DNA from: Desulfuromonadaceae bacterium
GTDB taxonomy: Bacteria; Desulfobacterota; Desulfuromonadia; Geobacterales; Pseudopelobacteraceae
DNA: 64,000 bases
Direction: 5' to 3'
Assembly: GCA_028688955.1 (NCBI GenBank)
Contig: JAQTXD010000001.1
Span: 1 to 64,000 of the forward strand
A program made the translations under genes and the position numbers. The notes below the pieces were generated by a model. That model did no database searches. It was not told the DNA's origin and saw only the letters and a list, made by a program, of their open reading frames with translations. This document shows positions 55,204 through 63,825 of this stretch, one piece after another (the first letter of the stretch is position 1; every line of letters starts with the position of its first letter).

Positions 55204-56397
55204 TTAATCCAGCAACACCAGCTCATCACTTGAGTGTGTCAAGCGTTTAAGCCCTTCATTACTGAGATAAAAGGTATTTTCGATACCTATTGCGCCTTCG
55301 CCGGGAAAGACGACTTTCGGCTCAAACGCGAACGCCATTCCCACCTCCAGTGACATGTCAGAAAAACCACGGGCAATAAATGGATATTCGTCAAGTTCTA
55401 TACCGATCCCATGGCCGATGAACGATACCTGAGCCCCTTTTGCTCCCATAAAATTATCACCATACCCCATGTCAATGGCACTCTTCAGGCAGACGTCATA
55501 CAAACCTCCCCAACTCATGCCGACTTCAACGGTACGAATCATCAATGCCTGAATTTTCAGCATATCATCGTACGCTTTCTTCAAACGGTCTGATGGTGCT
55601 CCGACGGAAAAGACCCTGGTCTGATCGCTCAAATAACCGTCAACACATCCCGCGAAATCAATAATAACCGGCTCATGAGGTTCTATAATTTTCAAACCTG
55701 CCCCCTGGCCGAATGACGGGTTAAGTCCCATACCACCGAGCGGAGTATCGGCGTAGGCCGGTACGGCGCTGTCAACACCGGAAAAAACCTGGCCGTAACA
55801 GCCGTCGCAATTAAACCCCCGCATGCGAACCAACCCCTGATGGCCGTTTTTGCGGGCGGTATACTCCAGCTCTGCCGCGATATCGAGGTCTGTCATGCCG
55901 ACGCGTATGACTTCACGGGCCCGCTGGTATACCCGGTCAACCTGATCAGCCGCGTCCTTCATAATATGAATTTCGTAATGGGATTTGATCATCCGAACCG
56001 AGCGGATCAATGGCGCAGCATCGGAAAAAACGGCATTAGTGAAGAGTGTGCGGTAGCGCTCAAAGAAATTAACCGGTAGGACATCCAGCTCCAATCCGAT
56101 CCGCTTTGGTTCGGGATAGCCGAACCGGGACAGTATGGCAGGGATATCCTTCACGGAAGTAAATGGCAGCACCTCCTTGAGTCCGGACTCCATACGTGCC
56201 CTCCCCTGGTCCTTGCGCACCAGGTACAGCGGCTGACCTGAAGAAGGGACATACAGATTGCCGCTCTGGACCGTTCCGGTAAAGTAAAACAGGTCGGCAC
56301 TCTGGACGATGATAACAGCATCCAGGGAATTCAAGAGCATCAGATCCTGAAGTTTCTTGCAGCGATATTCAAGTTCAGCAGCGGGTGTCAGGCGCAT
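55204..56397 (-). CDS. M24-family (Xaa-Pro-type) peptidase
   Basis: 397 aa. The pita-bread domain has the five metal ligands: two Asp in VIIDFAGCVDGYLSDQTRVF, His in GHGIGIELDEYPF and Glu in AFEPKVV and IGIENTFYL. The N-terminal domain (about 1-160) is typical of Xaa-Pro aminopeptidases and related dipeptidases. Substrate not certain; creatinase-like hydrolysis is also seen in this fold. Downstream of it on the same strand is citrate synthase, with its own promoter, so they are not in one operon. Confidence 0.9.
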   Translation of the reverse strand: MRLTPAAELEYRCKKLQDLMLLNSLDAVIIVQSADLFYFTGTVQSGNLYVPSSGQPLYLVRKDQGRARMESGLKEVLPFTSVKDIPAILSRFGYPEPKRIGLELDVLPVNFFERYRTLFTNAVFSDAAPLIRSVRMIKSHYEIHIMKDAADQVDRVYQRAREVIRVGMTDLDIAAELEYTARKNGHQGLVRMRGFNCDGCYGQVFSGVDSAVPAYADTPLGGMGLNPSFGQGAGLKIIEPHEPVIIDFAGCVDGYLSDQTRVFSVGAPSDRLKKAYDDMLKIQALMIRTVEVGMSWGGLYDVCLKSAIDMGYGDNFMGAKGAQVSFIGHGIGIELDEYPFIARGFSDMSLEVGMAFAFEPKVVFPGEGAIGIENTFYLSNEGLKRLTHSSDELVLLD

Positions 56398-56591
56398 GAC
56401 AGCCTCCAGTTTGTAAATTGATGGTCCGGATTATAGCCATGTTACTCCAGTATGCAAGGACTGGCTTGGAATGGTGGCAATTTTAACAGTTACAGCAAAC
56501 GGTTGACCGGTCACCTCAAATTGTCTAGTATCGTTCCCGGCTTTTTGTTCGGCCGACTCCAACTTACGTTCTTACGGTGGTATCTCATTAC

Positions 56592-57989
56592 ATGCATGCC
56601 TATCCCTACACAATAACCATCTCATCCGAAAAAGGCGGCGTCGGCAAGACGACTCTCGCTACCAATCTTGCCATCTACCTGAAAGCGATGCGCGAGGACC
56701 TGCCGGTTACGCTCTTCTCTTTTGATAATCATTTCACCATTGATAAAATGTTTGAACTGCAGAAACGTACCGATGACACCGCTGATGTCCACGCATTGCT
56801 GATGGGGGCAAAAGCCGGCGAAGTTGTGCAGACAGGACAGTATGGAGTCGGCTTTATCCGCTCCTCGACCGAGTTGGGAGATATCCATGAGCGTTTCAAA
56901 GGGCCGATGACACTGACACGGATGCTGGCTGAATCCGGCATTTCCGGCATTGTTATTATCGACACCCGTCCTGATCTGAACATCCTGACACAGAACGCCC
57001 TGTATGCTGCCGACAGGGTTCTGATTCCGGTAAAAGATCTTCCCAGCCTCGAAAATTGCAAGAATATCTTTGCACTGTTTGACCAGCGGGGTATCGATAA
57101 AAAGTCTCTGGCGCTGATTCCCTGCCTGATTGATTCACGCATTAAATTTGAAGGGATTTTCAAGGATCAGAAGACACTCCTGCGTGCAATCGCAGTCAAT
57201 CGCGGCTACCGTTGCCTGGATACGTATATTTCAAAAAGTCCGAAAGTTGAGAGTTTGAACACCAATCCGGAGGGGAAGATATATCCGATCCTTACCCATG
57301 CACGAGGAACTGAAGTGCATGGTCAGTTTATGGAAATAGCCCGCGATATATTCAGAAGTGTGGATTCAACCAGGGAAACCAGAGCGTGTCTCTATCATAC
57401 CTGGCTGCTTGAAAAAGAGGCGGGGAAAAAGGAAGCATATCTGGCACGTCTGGAAGGGCTTGCGGAGCGATGCCTTGTCTGTGGTGCACTGCTGGCAGAC
57501 CATCCTGGTGACCGCAGTTTTTATTTTGAAACATCCGATCGATCCGCACGAGGTTTTCTGCATGGCAGCTGCGTCAGCGGCATGCTCTGTTCTACATTGT
57601 ACGGGATGCAGGAGCATGAACCGGCATTTGGAGCCGCACGCGCCCTTGTTGCCGATAAGGCGGCACGGGGTGTTTCTCTACTGATGCCGCAGATCAGCGC
57701 TGATGCGTGCACGCTTGATTACCGCCAGTTCAGCATGGCGGGTGAACAGCTGCTTCAGAAGAATGTCGAAATGCCGGGATTTGAAGAGGGGGCATTCAAT
57801 GGCGTACATGATCGGCTCTATCTGCTGCTCAACGAAGCATTAGCCGGATTTGAGGGTGCACTGAGGAAAGACAGCTGGTTGTCGGTCTACCCGGTGGATC
57901 CGAACAATCCCGAAGCGGTGTTGCATGAAGAATCGTACAAGGCCATTCACCGGCTGCAAAAACACTTCGGAGAGCTGCTTTCGGCGTAG
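56592..57989 (+). CDS. ParA/MinD-like ATPase with unknown 200-residue C-terminal domain
   Basis: 465 aa from the ATG at 56592 (a GGTGG site 10 bases upstream; an in-frame GTG at 56577 has none). N-terminal ATPase domain with deviant Walker A EKGGVGKTTLATN (about 14-26), a Walker A' like Asp in VTLFSFDN, Walker B-like VIIDTRPD and the switch region IPVKDLPS. This resembles ParA/MinD/Soj proteins. From about 280 on, the sequence is unlike any domain I know, with paired Cys CLVCG and an Asp/Leu-rich C-terminus. No parB-like gene or DNA site is nearby. The only plus-strand gene in this section; it converges with the YibQ-like gene. Confidence 0.82.
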   Translation: MHAYPYTITISSEKGGVGKTTLATNLAIYLKAMREDLPVTLFSFDNHFTIDKMFELQKRTDDTADVHALLMGAKAGEVVQTGQYGVGFIRSSTELGDIHERFKGPMTLTRMLAESGISGIVIIDTRPDLNILTQNALYAADRVLIPVKDLPSLENCKNIFALFDQRGIDKKSLALIPCLIDSRIKFEGIFKDQKTLLRAIAVNRGYRCLDTYISKSPKVESLNTNPEGKIYPILTHARGTEVHGQFMEIARDIFRSVDSTRETRACLYHTWLLEKEAGKKEAYLARLEGLAERCLVCGALLADHPGDRSFYFETSDRSARGFLHGSCVSGMLCSTLYGMQEHEPAFGAARALVADKAARGVSLLMPQISADACTLDYRQFSMAGEQLLQKNVEMPGFEEGAFNGVHDRLYLLLNEALAGFEGALRKDSWLSVYPVDPNNPEAVLHEESYKAIHRLQKHFGELLSA

Positions 57990-57998
57990 AGTTGATGT

Positions 57999-58973
57999 TT
58001 ACTTCACAAGTTGTGACACCGGAACAAGTTGTATCCCCTGTCCGGCAAGCTCTGGCAATGCTGCAGAAAGGGCTGCTATTGTAGCCGGATGGGGGTGACA
58101 GATCGCAATTGCAGATCCGTTTTTCCTGGCCAGTCTGATCGCCTGATTAAGTTGGCCGCGGATGTAGACGCCGTTCTGTTCATTATCAAGAAATACCTGC
58201 CGCCGTGCCGTTCTCATTCCTAATTGCTGTGCGACCCGTGCCCCGCAACTGCCGGGGGAAGTTACACTGTCGATAAAAAACAGATCATGTTTGTGTAATA
58301 TCTTCAGCACGACTGTCATCAATTCTTCCCGTTCCGTAAATTCCGACCCCATATGATTATTTGCTCCGACCGCTCCGGGAAACTGCTGTATAAACGCGGA
58401 TACACGTTCCTGCAACTGACCCGCATCCATGGCAACAAGCAGGCCATTTGCCTCCAGTCGCTGCGCCGGCCACCCTTTTGACTGCATCGGAATATGAATC
58501 ATCGTCTCAATACTGTTGGACGCGGCAAAAGACGCCACTCCCTTATCGGAACGCAGACCGGGAATGATTGCAAACGTCAATGGGACTTTTATCGCCGCCA
58601 GCGAACGGGCCTCTGACAGACTGCTCCCCATATCATCGATGATAATCGCCAATCGCGCAGTCGACCCATCTCTGGCTACTGGTTTCTCAGTTTCCGGTAC
58701 AGGTGCAGCAGGAACATATTCGCGTTGTTCTCTCAGCTGTGGATTTGGAAGTGTTGGAACCGGCGGGGTCGGAACACGCGTGACTGGTGTAGCAGGGGTA
58801 ACAGACGTAGTGTGGGAACGATCGGTTTTTTTTGACGTAACAGCTGTTTTCTTCTCTGGGGACAAAAAATAATATCCGGCAATTACACAAACTATCAAAA
58901 CAAGGATTACCAAAGCAGCAACTCGGGATCCTGGTGACTTTTTAGACGTTTTTCTTCTGGGTGAAGCAGCCAT
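57999..58973 (-). CDS. Divergent polysaccharide deacetylase, YibQ family
   Basis: 324 aa. A basic N-terminus and one membrane helix (about 18-36), then a Thr/Pro linker and a periplasmic domain (about 105-324) of the divergent polysaccharide deacetylase family: AIIIDDMGSS, IHIPMQSKGWP, GANNHMGSEFT, FFIDSVTSP and ICHPHP. YibQ-type genes commonly follow envC and ctpA. It is last in this envelope operon. Its substrate (possibly a peptidoglycan-derived sugar) is unproven. The gene ends 10 bases from the convergent ParA-like gene. Confidence 0.9.
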   Translation of the reverse strand: MAASPRRKTSKKSPGSRVAALVILVLIVCVIAGYYFLSPEKKTAVTSKKTDRSHTTSVTPATPVTRVPTPPVPTLPNPQLREQREYVPAAPVPETEKPVARDGSTARLAIIIDDMGSSLSEARSLAAIKVPLTFAIIPGLRSDKGVASFAASNSIETMIHIPMQSKGWPAQRLEANGLLVAMDAGQLQERVSAFIQQFPGAVGANNHMGSEFTEREELMTVVLKILHKHDLFFIDSVTSPGSCGARVAQQLGMRTARRQVFLDNEQNGVYIRGQLNQAIRLARKNGSAIAICHPHPATIAALSAALPELAGQGIQLVPVSQLVK

Positions 58974-59023
58974 TAATTACCGTCAGCAGCCTTTTTGTGT
59001 GCAGTTTCGAGTATCACGAGATG

Positions 59024-59057
59024 TGCTGCCGCCTCACGATTTCCGGAGGCGGCAGCA
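59024..59057. other. Strong hairpin between ctpA and the YibQ gene
   Basis: A perfect 12-bp stem (TGCTGCCGCCTC / GAGGCGGCAGCA) with a 10-base loop and no T-run on the minus strand. It sits in the 135-base gap inside an operon, so it may set the ratio of the two products by stability or partial termination. Confidence 0.55.
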
Positions 59058-59108
59058 AGAATCAATAGTAGAAAAATAACTGAACAATCATTTACTTAAC
59101 GTACCAAC

Positions 59109-60482
59109 TCACTTGTCAATACCCATGGTCTTTATCAAATCCCAACCTTTAAGGAGATCGAGCGCCCTGAGTACCTGATAATCATTTTTCAGCGCATCTT
59201 CGAGTTTATTTGACACTTTTTCGGTTTTATCATCTTTCTTGTCGGTCTTTTTCAACTCTTTTTTTGTATCGCCGGAACCGGACTTGTCTTCGGTTTCAAA
59301 ATGGTTCTCAAGATCTTTTTCGCGCAGATGCATCGAGTCTTTTTTTGCTGTCGTTTTCGGGAGTTCAACAGCTTCGACAACGATATCCGGCGTTATTCCC
59401 TTGGCCTGGATGGAGCGCCCTTTTGGCGTATAGTAGCGGGCGGTTGTCAATCGAAGGCCGGAATCATCTGACAGTGGGATGATCGTCTGAACAGACCCTT
59501 TACCAAAGCTCTGGGTTCCAAGTATGATCGCCCGTTTATGATCCTGCAATGCTCCGGCAACGATCTCTGATGCGCTGGCACTGCCGCCGTTGATCAGGAC
59601 AACAATCGGGAAATTAGGTTCTTTGCCGCCCTTCTTGGCGGTAAACTGCATTTTTGAATCTTTTTCTCTCCCTTCCGTATAGACGATCATCTGACCTTCC
59701 GGCACAAAATGATCTGCGACTCTGACGGCCTGGTCAAGAAGACCGCCGGGATCATTACGCATATCAAGAACCAATCCCTTGAGTTCCCCTTTGTTCTCTT
59801 CCTTCATGGACAAAAGCGCCTTTGAAAGATCATCATCGGTTTTTTCCTGAAACTGGGCAATACGAACATATCCGTAACCGCCGTCCATCAGATTGGAGCG
59901 GACACTTTTAACCTGGATAACGTCGCGTACCAACGGGAATTCAGTCGGCTTTTCGAATCCCTCGCGCATAATTGTCAGAATAACCTTGGTGCCCTTAACA
60001 CCCCGCATGCGCTTTACTGCATCGTTGATATTAAGGTCCTTGGTAAATTTGTCATCAATTTTAAGTATCATATCACCGGACTTGATACCGGCTTTAAACG
60101 CAGGAGTGTCTTCTATCGGTGAAATTACGGTGAGAACACCATCCTTGATGGATATTTCAATACCCAGGCCGCCAAAGGCACCCTTGGTATCTATTTTCAT
60201 CTCTTTATAGGTATCAGGAGGCATAAATGAACTATGAGGATCAAGGGATGAAAGCATACCGTTGATTGCTCCGTACACCAGTTTTTTGGTGTCAACCTCT
60301 TCAACGTAGCTCTTCTTGATAATAGCCATAACATCCGTAAAAAGTTCTATAGATTCGTAATCACTTCCCTTTCCTTCTGCAGAACTGTGACGCTGGGAAC
60401 TGATGATAAAGATGGATAAAAATGCAACTACAACCGCAAAACCTGCAACCATCTTTGTTCTTTTACTTCCTGGTACACTCAT
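59109..60482 (-). CDS. ctpA: C-terminal processing periplasmic protease (S41)
   Basis: 457 aa. N-terminal signal anchor (about 11-30), a PDZ domain (about 95-185) and the S41 protease domain with catalytic Ser303 in GGSASASEI and Lys328 in FGKGSVQ. A charged Lys/Asp tail follows (about 380-440). CtpA/Prc proteases trim or degrade periplasmic proteins, including murein hydrolases and their regulators. It follows envC by 42 bases, so it may control EnvC-dependent hydrolases. The identification is secure. Confidence 0.95.
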   Translation of the reverse strand: MSVPGSKRTKMVAGFAVVVAFLSIFIISSQRHSSAEGKGSDYESIELFTDVMAIIKKSYVEEVDTKKLVYGAINGMLSSLDPHSSFMPPDTYKEMKIDTKGAFGGLGIEISIKDGVLTVISPIEDTPAFKAGIKSGDMILKIDDKFTKDLNINDAVKRMRGVKGTKVILTIMREGFEKPTEFPLVRDVIQVKSVRSNLMDGGYGYVRIAQFQEKTDDDLSKALLSMKEENKGELKGLVLDMRNDPGGLLDQAVRVADHFVPEGQMIVYTEGREKDSKMQFTAKKGGKEPNFPIVVLINGGSASASEIVAGALQDHKRAIILGTQSFGKGSVQTIIPLSDDSGLRLTTARYYTPKGRSIQAKGITPDIVVEAVELPKTTAKKDSMHLREKDLENHFETEDKSGSGDTKKELKKTDKKDDKTEKVSNKLEDALKNDYQVLRALDLLKGWDLIKTMGIDK

Positions 60483-60524
60483 TTGTTTCCTCCATATATT
60501 TGTGGTGCTTCTCGATATATCGTT

Positions 60525-61712
60525 TCAGCGAACCCAACCGGAGGGGTCAACTGGTTTGCCCTGATGGCGGATTTCAAAATACAGCAAGCTGCCCTTACTT
60601 GAATCAACATCACCGACCGAACCGATAGTCTCCTGTCGTGACACTTCCGCCCCAACTTTTTTTGACAAGCGGGACGCATGTGCATAGAGGCTGAAATAAC
60701 CTCCTCCGTGGTCGACTACCATCATATTACCAAAACCTTTGAAGTAGTCAGCAAAAATAACCGTTCCTTCATATATTACTTTGATATCGGCTCCAACCGG
60801 AGCTGATATTGATAACCCCTTGCTGAAGGTATAGGAATTGAATTCCGGATGTTTATGCTGCCCATATGATTCTACAATTTCACCACGTACAGGAAGAGCC
60901 ATGCGCCCTTTCTGGGAGGCAAAGCCACGGTCCGGCACCGGTGGCAATTCAGCAAGCGGTTTCTGCCTTGACCCCGGTTTTTCATGACGTGATGATAACT
61001 TGCGGCGACTCAATGCATCCAACCTGGTTATCATAGCCTGCAATCTGGAAGCGTTGGCCTGCAGTTCCTTCAAGGAAACTTCATAACTCTTGCGATCAAG
61101 ACGCACCTTACCGAGATAGGCTGCTTTCTTGCTTTTTTTTTCTTCTATCTCACGTTTTTTTTGCTCAATACCGGATTTAATGTGTTCTTTTTTGACTGCA
61201 TCTCGCTCAAGATCGGCCTTGAGGACCTTAAGCTGGTCAATCTTGCGGGAATACTCTACAAAAATACGCTTGTCATTCTCAAGAACAGACCGCATGTAAC
61301 GTATATTTTCAGCAAGTTGCGGGAACGATTCCGCAGAGAAAAACATCCTGAGCGTACCGAATTCACCCGCCTTATATACTGACGACAGGCGCTTATCAAT
61401 TTCACGTTTTTTTAGATTTGCTTCCCCTGTCACCTTTTGGATTTCACGACCTGTTCGATCGAGACTCGATTCGACACTATGCAGGTCACGATTCAATCGA
61501 CCGAGATCAGCCTCTTTCTGATCAAGTACCCGCAGGATTTCCCGAAGTTCGGTAGAAATAGACGCTTCTACTTTGCGAGTTTTGGTAATAAGCTGTTTTT
61601 TGGCTTTTATATCCCGTTTGACGCCGCTCAACTCATCTTTGGGATTTTGTGCAGCTGCAGACGATATGAAGATCATCAACAGCGCACATATACCGGTAAT
61701 TTGCCTCATCAT
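60525..61712 (-). CDS. envC: EnvC-like murein hydrolase activator
   Basis: 395 aa. Signal peptide (1-21, SSAAA), a long coiled coil (about 25-250) and a C-terminal LytM (M23) domain. The catalytic HxxxD and HxH residues are altered (TFSKGLSI, SKGSLLYFEIR), so it cannot be a metallopeptidase itself. This is as expected for EnvC, which binds FtsX and activates amidases. It overlaps ftsX by one base (TAATG). Confidence 0.92.
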   Translation of the reverse strand: MMRQITGICALLMIFISSAAAQNPKDELSGVKRDIKAKKQLITKTRKVEASISTELREILRVLDQKEADLGRLNRDLHSVESSLDRTGREIQKVTGEANLKKREIDKRLSSVYKAGEFGTLRMFFSAESFPQLAENIRYMRSVLENDKRIFVEYSRKIDQLKVLKADLERDAVKKEHIKSGIEQKKREIEEKKSKKAAYLGKVRLDRKSYEVSLKELQANASRLQAMITRLDALSRRKLSSRHEKPGSRQKPLAELPPVPDRGFASQKGRMALPVRGEIVESYGQHKHPEFNSYTFSKGLSISAPVGADIKVIYEGTVIFADYFKGFGNMMVVDHGGGYFSLYAHASRLSKKVGAEVSRQETIGSVGDVDSSKGSLLYFEIRHQGKPVDPSGWVR

Positions 61713-62680
61713 TAAATGCTGATAAAGCGCTTCAATGAAGTGAGACTGCCGATAAATCCGAGAACAGCACCTGCCAGTAGCAACCCTCCTATGTACTCTA
61801 TCGGGAGGAAACGTATTCCGGAAGTAATGGGATTGAGGGTAAGATAATTTACCGCGTTATACAGAAAACCTTCAAACAAACCAAACAGCAAGACAACAGA
61901 GAGAACGGAGCCAGCCATCCCCTGTATCAATCCTTCGAGAAGAAATGGTGCCTTGATGAAAAAACGGGTTGCTCCGACAAGAGACATGACTTCCAACTCA
62001 TCACGCCGGGAATAAATTGTCAGTTTAATCGTATTTGAAACTATGAAAATAACAGTAATCACCAAAAACCCGCCGAGCAACGCACCGAGCAAACGCATAA
62101 GGTTTAAAAAAGAATTAAAACGGCGTACCCATTCTTCACCATATTGGACCTCGGAGATACCGGGGATGCGCTTGAGGGCGGAGACAACGGCTTCAACAGA
62201 GGCAGTATCACGATGAGAACTTTTCAGCGCAATTTCAAATGAGGTTGGCAGGACATCGGCCCCAACGCCATCCAGAAGTGTTTCCTGACCGCGCAAGCGA
62301 TTTTTAAAACGCTTGAGGGCTTCTTCCCGTGTTACATAACTTACTTTGGATATACCCGATAATGCTGAGATTTTTTCACGGAAACCCGATTGTTCCTGAC
62401 TTGTCAGCTCCTTATCGAAATAAACCGTTACCTGAACACGTTCACTCCAGTTATCGGCTGCGCTTTCAAGGTTCACAAAGACGAGCAGAAACAAGGATAC
62501 GATCAGCAGCGCAAGCGTGATCGTTCCAATAGTGACAACGTTGACAAAAACATTCTGGCGAATATTGGTGAGTGCACGGGAAACAAAGAACCCGGTCCTG
62601 CCACCGAAACCGTCTCCAGAACGCGTGGGACGCTTAAAGGGTTTGACTTTCGTCGTCGGTTGTTTTTTCCACTTGTTCAA
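61712..62680 (-). CDS. ftsX: Cell-division ABC permease FtsX
   Basis: 322 aa. A cytoplasmic basic N-terminus, a first helix, a large periplasmic domain (about 70-200) and three further helices. It forms FtsEX with FtsE, and through EnvC activates septal amidases. Begins with TTG, with an AAGGGG site six bases upstream. Its first 16 codons overlap the end of ftsE by 47 bases in another frame, a common ftsEX arrangement. Confidence 0.93.
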   Translation of the reverse strand: MNKWKKQPTTKVKPFKRPTRSGDGFGGRTGFFVSRALTNIRQNVFVNVVTIGTITLALLIVSLFLLVFVNLESAADNWSERVQVTVYFDKELTSQEQSGFREKISALSGISKVSYVTREEALKRFKNRLRGQETLLDGVGADVLPTSFEIALKSSHRDTASVEAVVSALKRIPGISEVQYGEEWVRRFNSFLNLMRLLGALLGGFLVITVIFIVSNTIKLTIYSRRDELEVMSLVGATRFFIKAPFLLEGLIQGMAGSVLSVVLLFGLFEGFLYNAVNYLTLNPITSGIRFLPIEYIGGLLLAGAVLGFIGSLTSLKRFISI

Positions 62681-63326
62681 CGATTTCCCCTTTGTTTAAC
62701 GTTACAAGCCGTTTATGTCCCTGTTCGATCAGACGGCGATCATGAGTGGCAATAATTACCGTTGTACCGCGAATATTCGCCTCTTTGAAAATAGCCAGAA
62801 TCTGGTTTTTGTTTGCATCATCGAGGTTACCGGTCGGCTCATCCGCCAGCAGTATTTTCGGATCATTCACCAAGGCCCTGGACAGTGCAACCCGCTGCTG
62901 TTCGCCACCGGAAAGTCGTTGAACGATGAGATTATATTTTGACTCTATACCCATCTGTTTCAGAATATGCATGGTCTTTTTGCCGATATCAGCCCTGCCC
63001 CAGCCTAAGACTTCCAATGTAATAGCAACATTTTCAAATACTGTACGGTTTTGCAGAAGTTTAAAATCCTGAAAAACAACCCCTATAGACCTCCGCAGCA
63101 GCGGTATCTGTGATGGAGCCAGACGGGTAATGTTCTGGCCATCAATAACAACCTGGCCGCGATTCGGGGTAAGCGCCCCGTACAGCAGACGCAGCAGAGT
63201 CGTTTTTCCGGCACCGGATGGACCGGTCAGAAAAACAAACTCCCCTTTGCCGATTTTAAGGTCAATGTTGTGCAGAGCTGAAGCATCCTGCTGGTAGGCA
63301 AGCGACACGTTATGCAGCTGAATCAT
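62634..63326 (-). CDS. ftsE: Cell-division ABC ATPase FtsE
   Basis: 230 aa. Walker A TGPSGAGKTT, signature LSGGEQQRV, Walker B LLADEPTGNLD and H-loop THDRRL. Partner of FtsX in septum formation. The pilin gene ends four bases upstream, so the operon appears to start with the pseudopilins. Confidence 0.95.
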   Translation of the reverse strand: MIQLHNVSLAYQQDASALHNIDLKIGKGEFVFLTGPSGAGKTTLLRLLYGALTPNRGQVVIDGQNITRLAPSQIPLLRRSIGVVFQDFKLLQNRTVFENVAITLEVLGWGRADIGKKTMHILKQMGIESKYNLIVQRLSGGEQQRVALSRALVNDPKILLADEPTGNLDDANKNQILAIFKEANIRGTTVIIATHDRRLIEQGHKRLVTLNKGEIVEQVEKTTDDESQTL

Positions 63327-63330
63327 AACG

Positions 63331-63825
63331 TTACCACTCTCTATACGGCGTGTTATTCGTCGAACTTATCTTGTCGGATCCGCTTTTAACATCATACACT
63401 TTGCCAATATCCACACTGGTTGTCGGTGAACTTGAGGATCCTCCGCCTGATGGCGCGGGAGTACTCGGGGCGGGCGGTTCAACGGTTTCCCATGTCGTAT
63501 TACTGTTGGTGAAGGGATCTTTAGGAATTTCACGCATGTATTGTTTCTGTTTCAAATCATCTATCGAATCCGGGTATTTACCCTGATCAGCATAGTACTG
63601 GTCAATCGTGTTTCTAAAATTGTACAGGGTTTCCCGCAGTACCGCCTCCCGCGCTTTAATAATACCCCACTGGTAGTTGGGTACAGCGATGGCGGCAAGG
63701 ATACCGATAATAGAAACGACAATCATCAGCTCAATCAAAGTAAAACCGCGACAATCACGTTTGAATTGAACAGGTGGCACTGTTGATATATCTAATTTGG
63801 AAGAGTTCACATTATTACCATTCAT
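63331..63825 (-). CDS. Type IV pilin/GspG-like pseudopilin (second of two)
   Basis: 164 aa. A class III signal with cleavage after Gly27 (CRG), then FTLIELMIVVSIIGILAAIAVPNY with the required Glu5. The mature part is pseudopilin-like (REAVLRETLYNFRNTIDQYYADQGKYP), then a Pro/Ser/Gly-rich insert near 100-130 (PPAPSTPAPSGGGSSSSP) and VDIGKVYDVKS. The signature is that of GspG-like pseudopilins, including OxpG in Geobacter. The start is uncertain: ATG 63825 (11-base overlap with the preceding gene) or GTG 63810, and neither has a clear ribosome site. Translational coupling with the preceding gene is likely. Confidence 0.85.
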   Translation of the reverse strand: MNGNNVNSSKLDISTVPPVQFKRDCRGFTLIELMIVVSIIGILAAIAVPNYQWGIIKAREAVLRETLYNFRNTIDQYYADQGKYPDSIDDLKQKQYMREIPKDPFTNSNTTWETVEPPAPSTPAPSGGGSSSSPTTSVDIGKVYDVKSGSDKISSTNNTPYREW

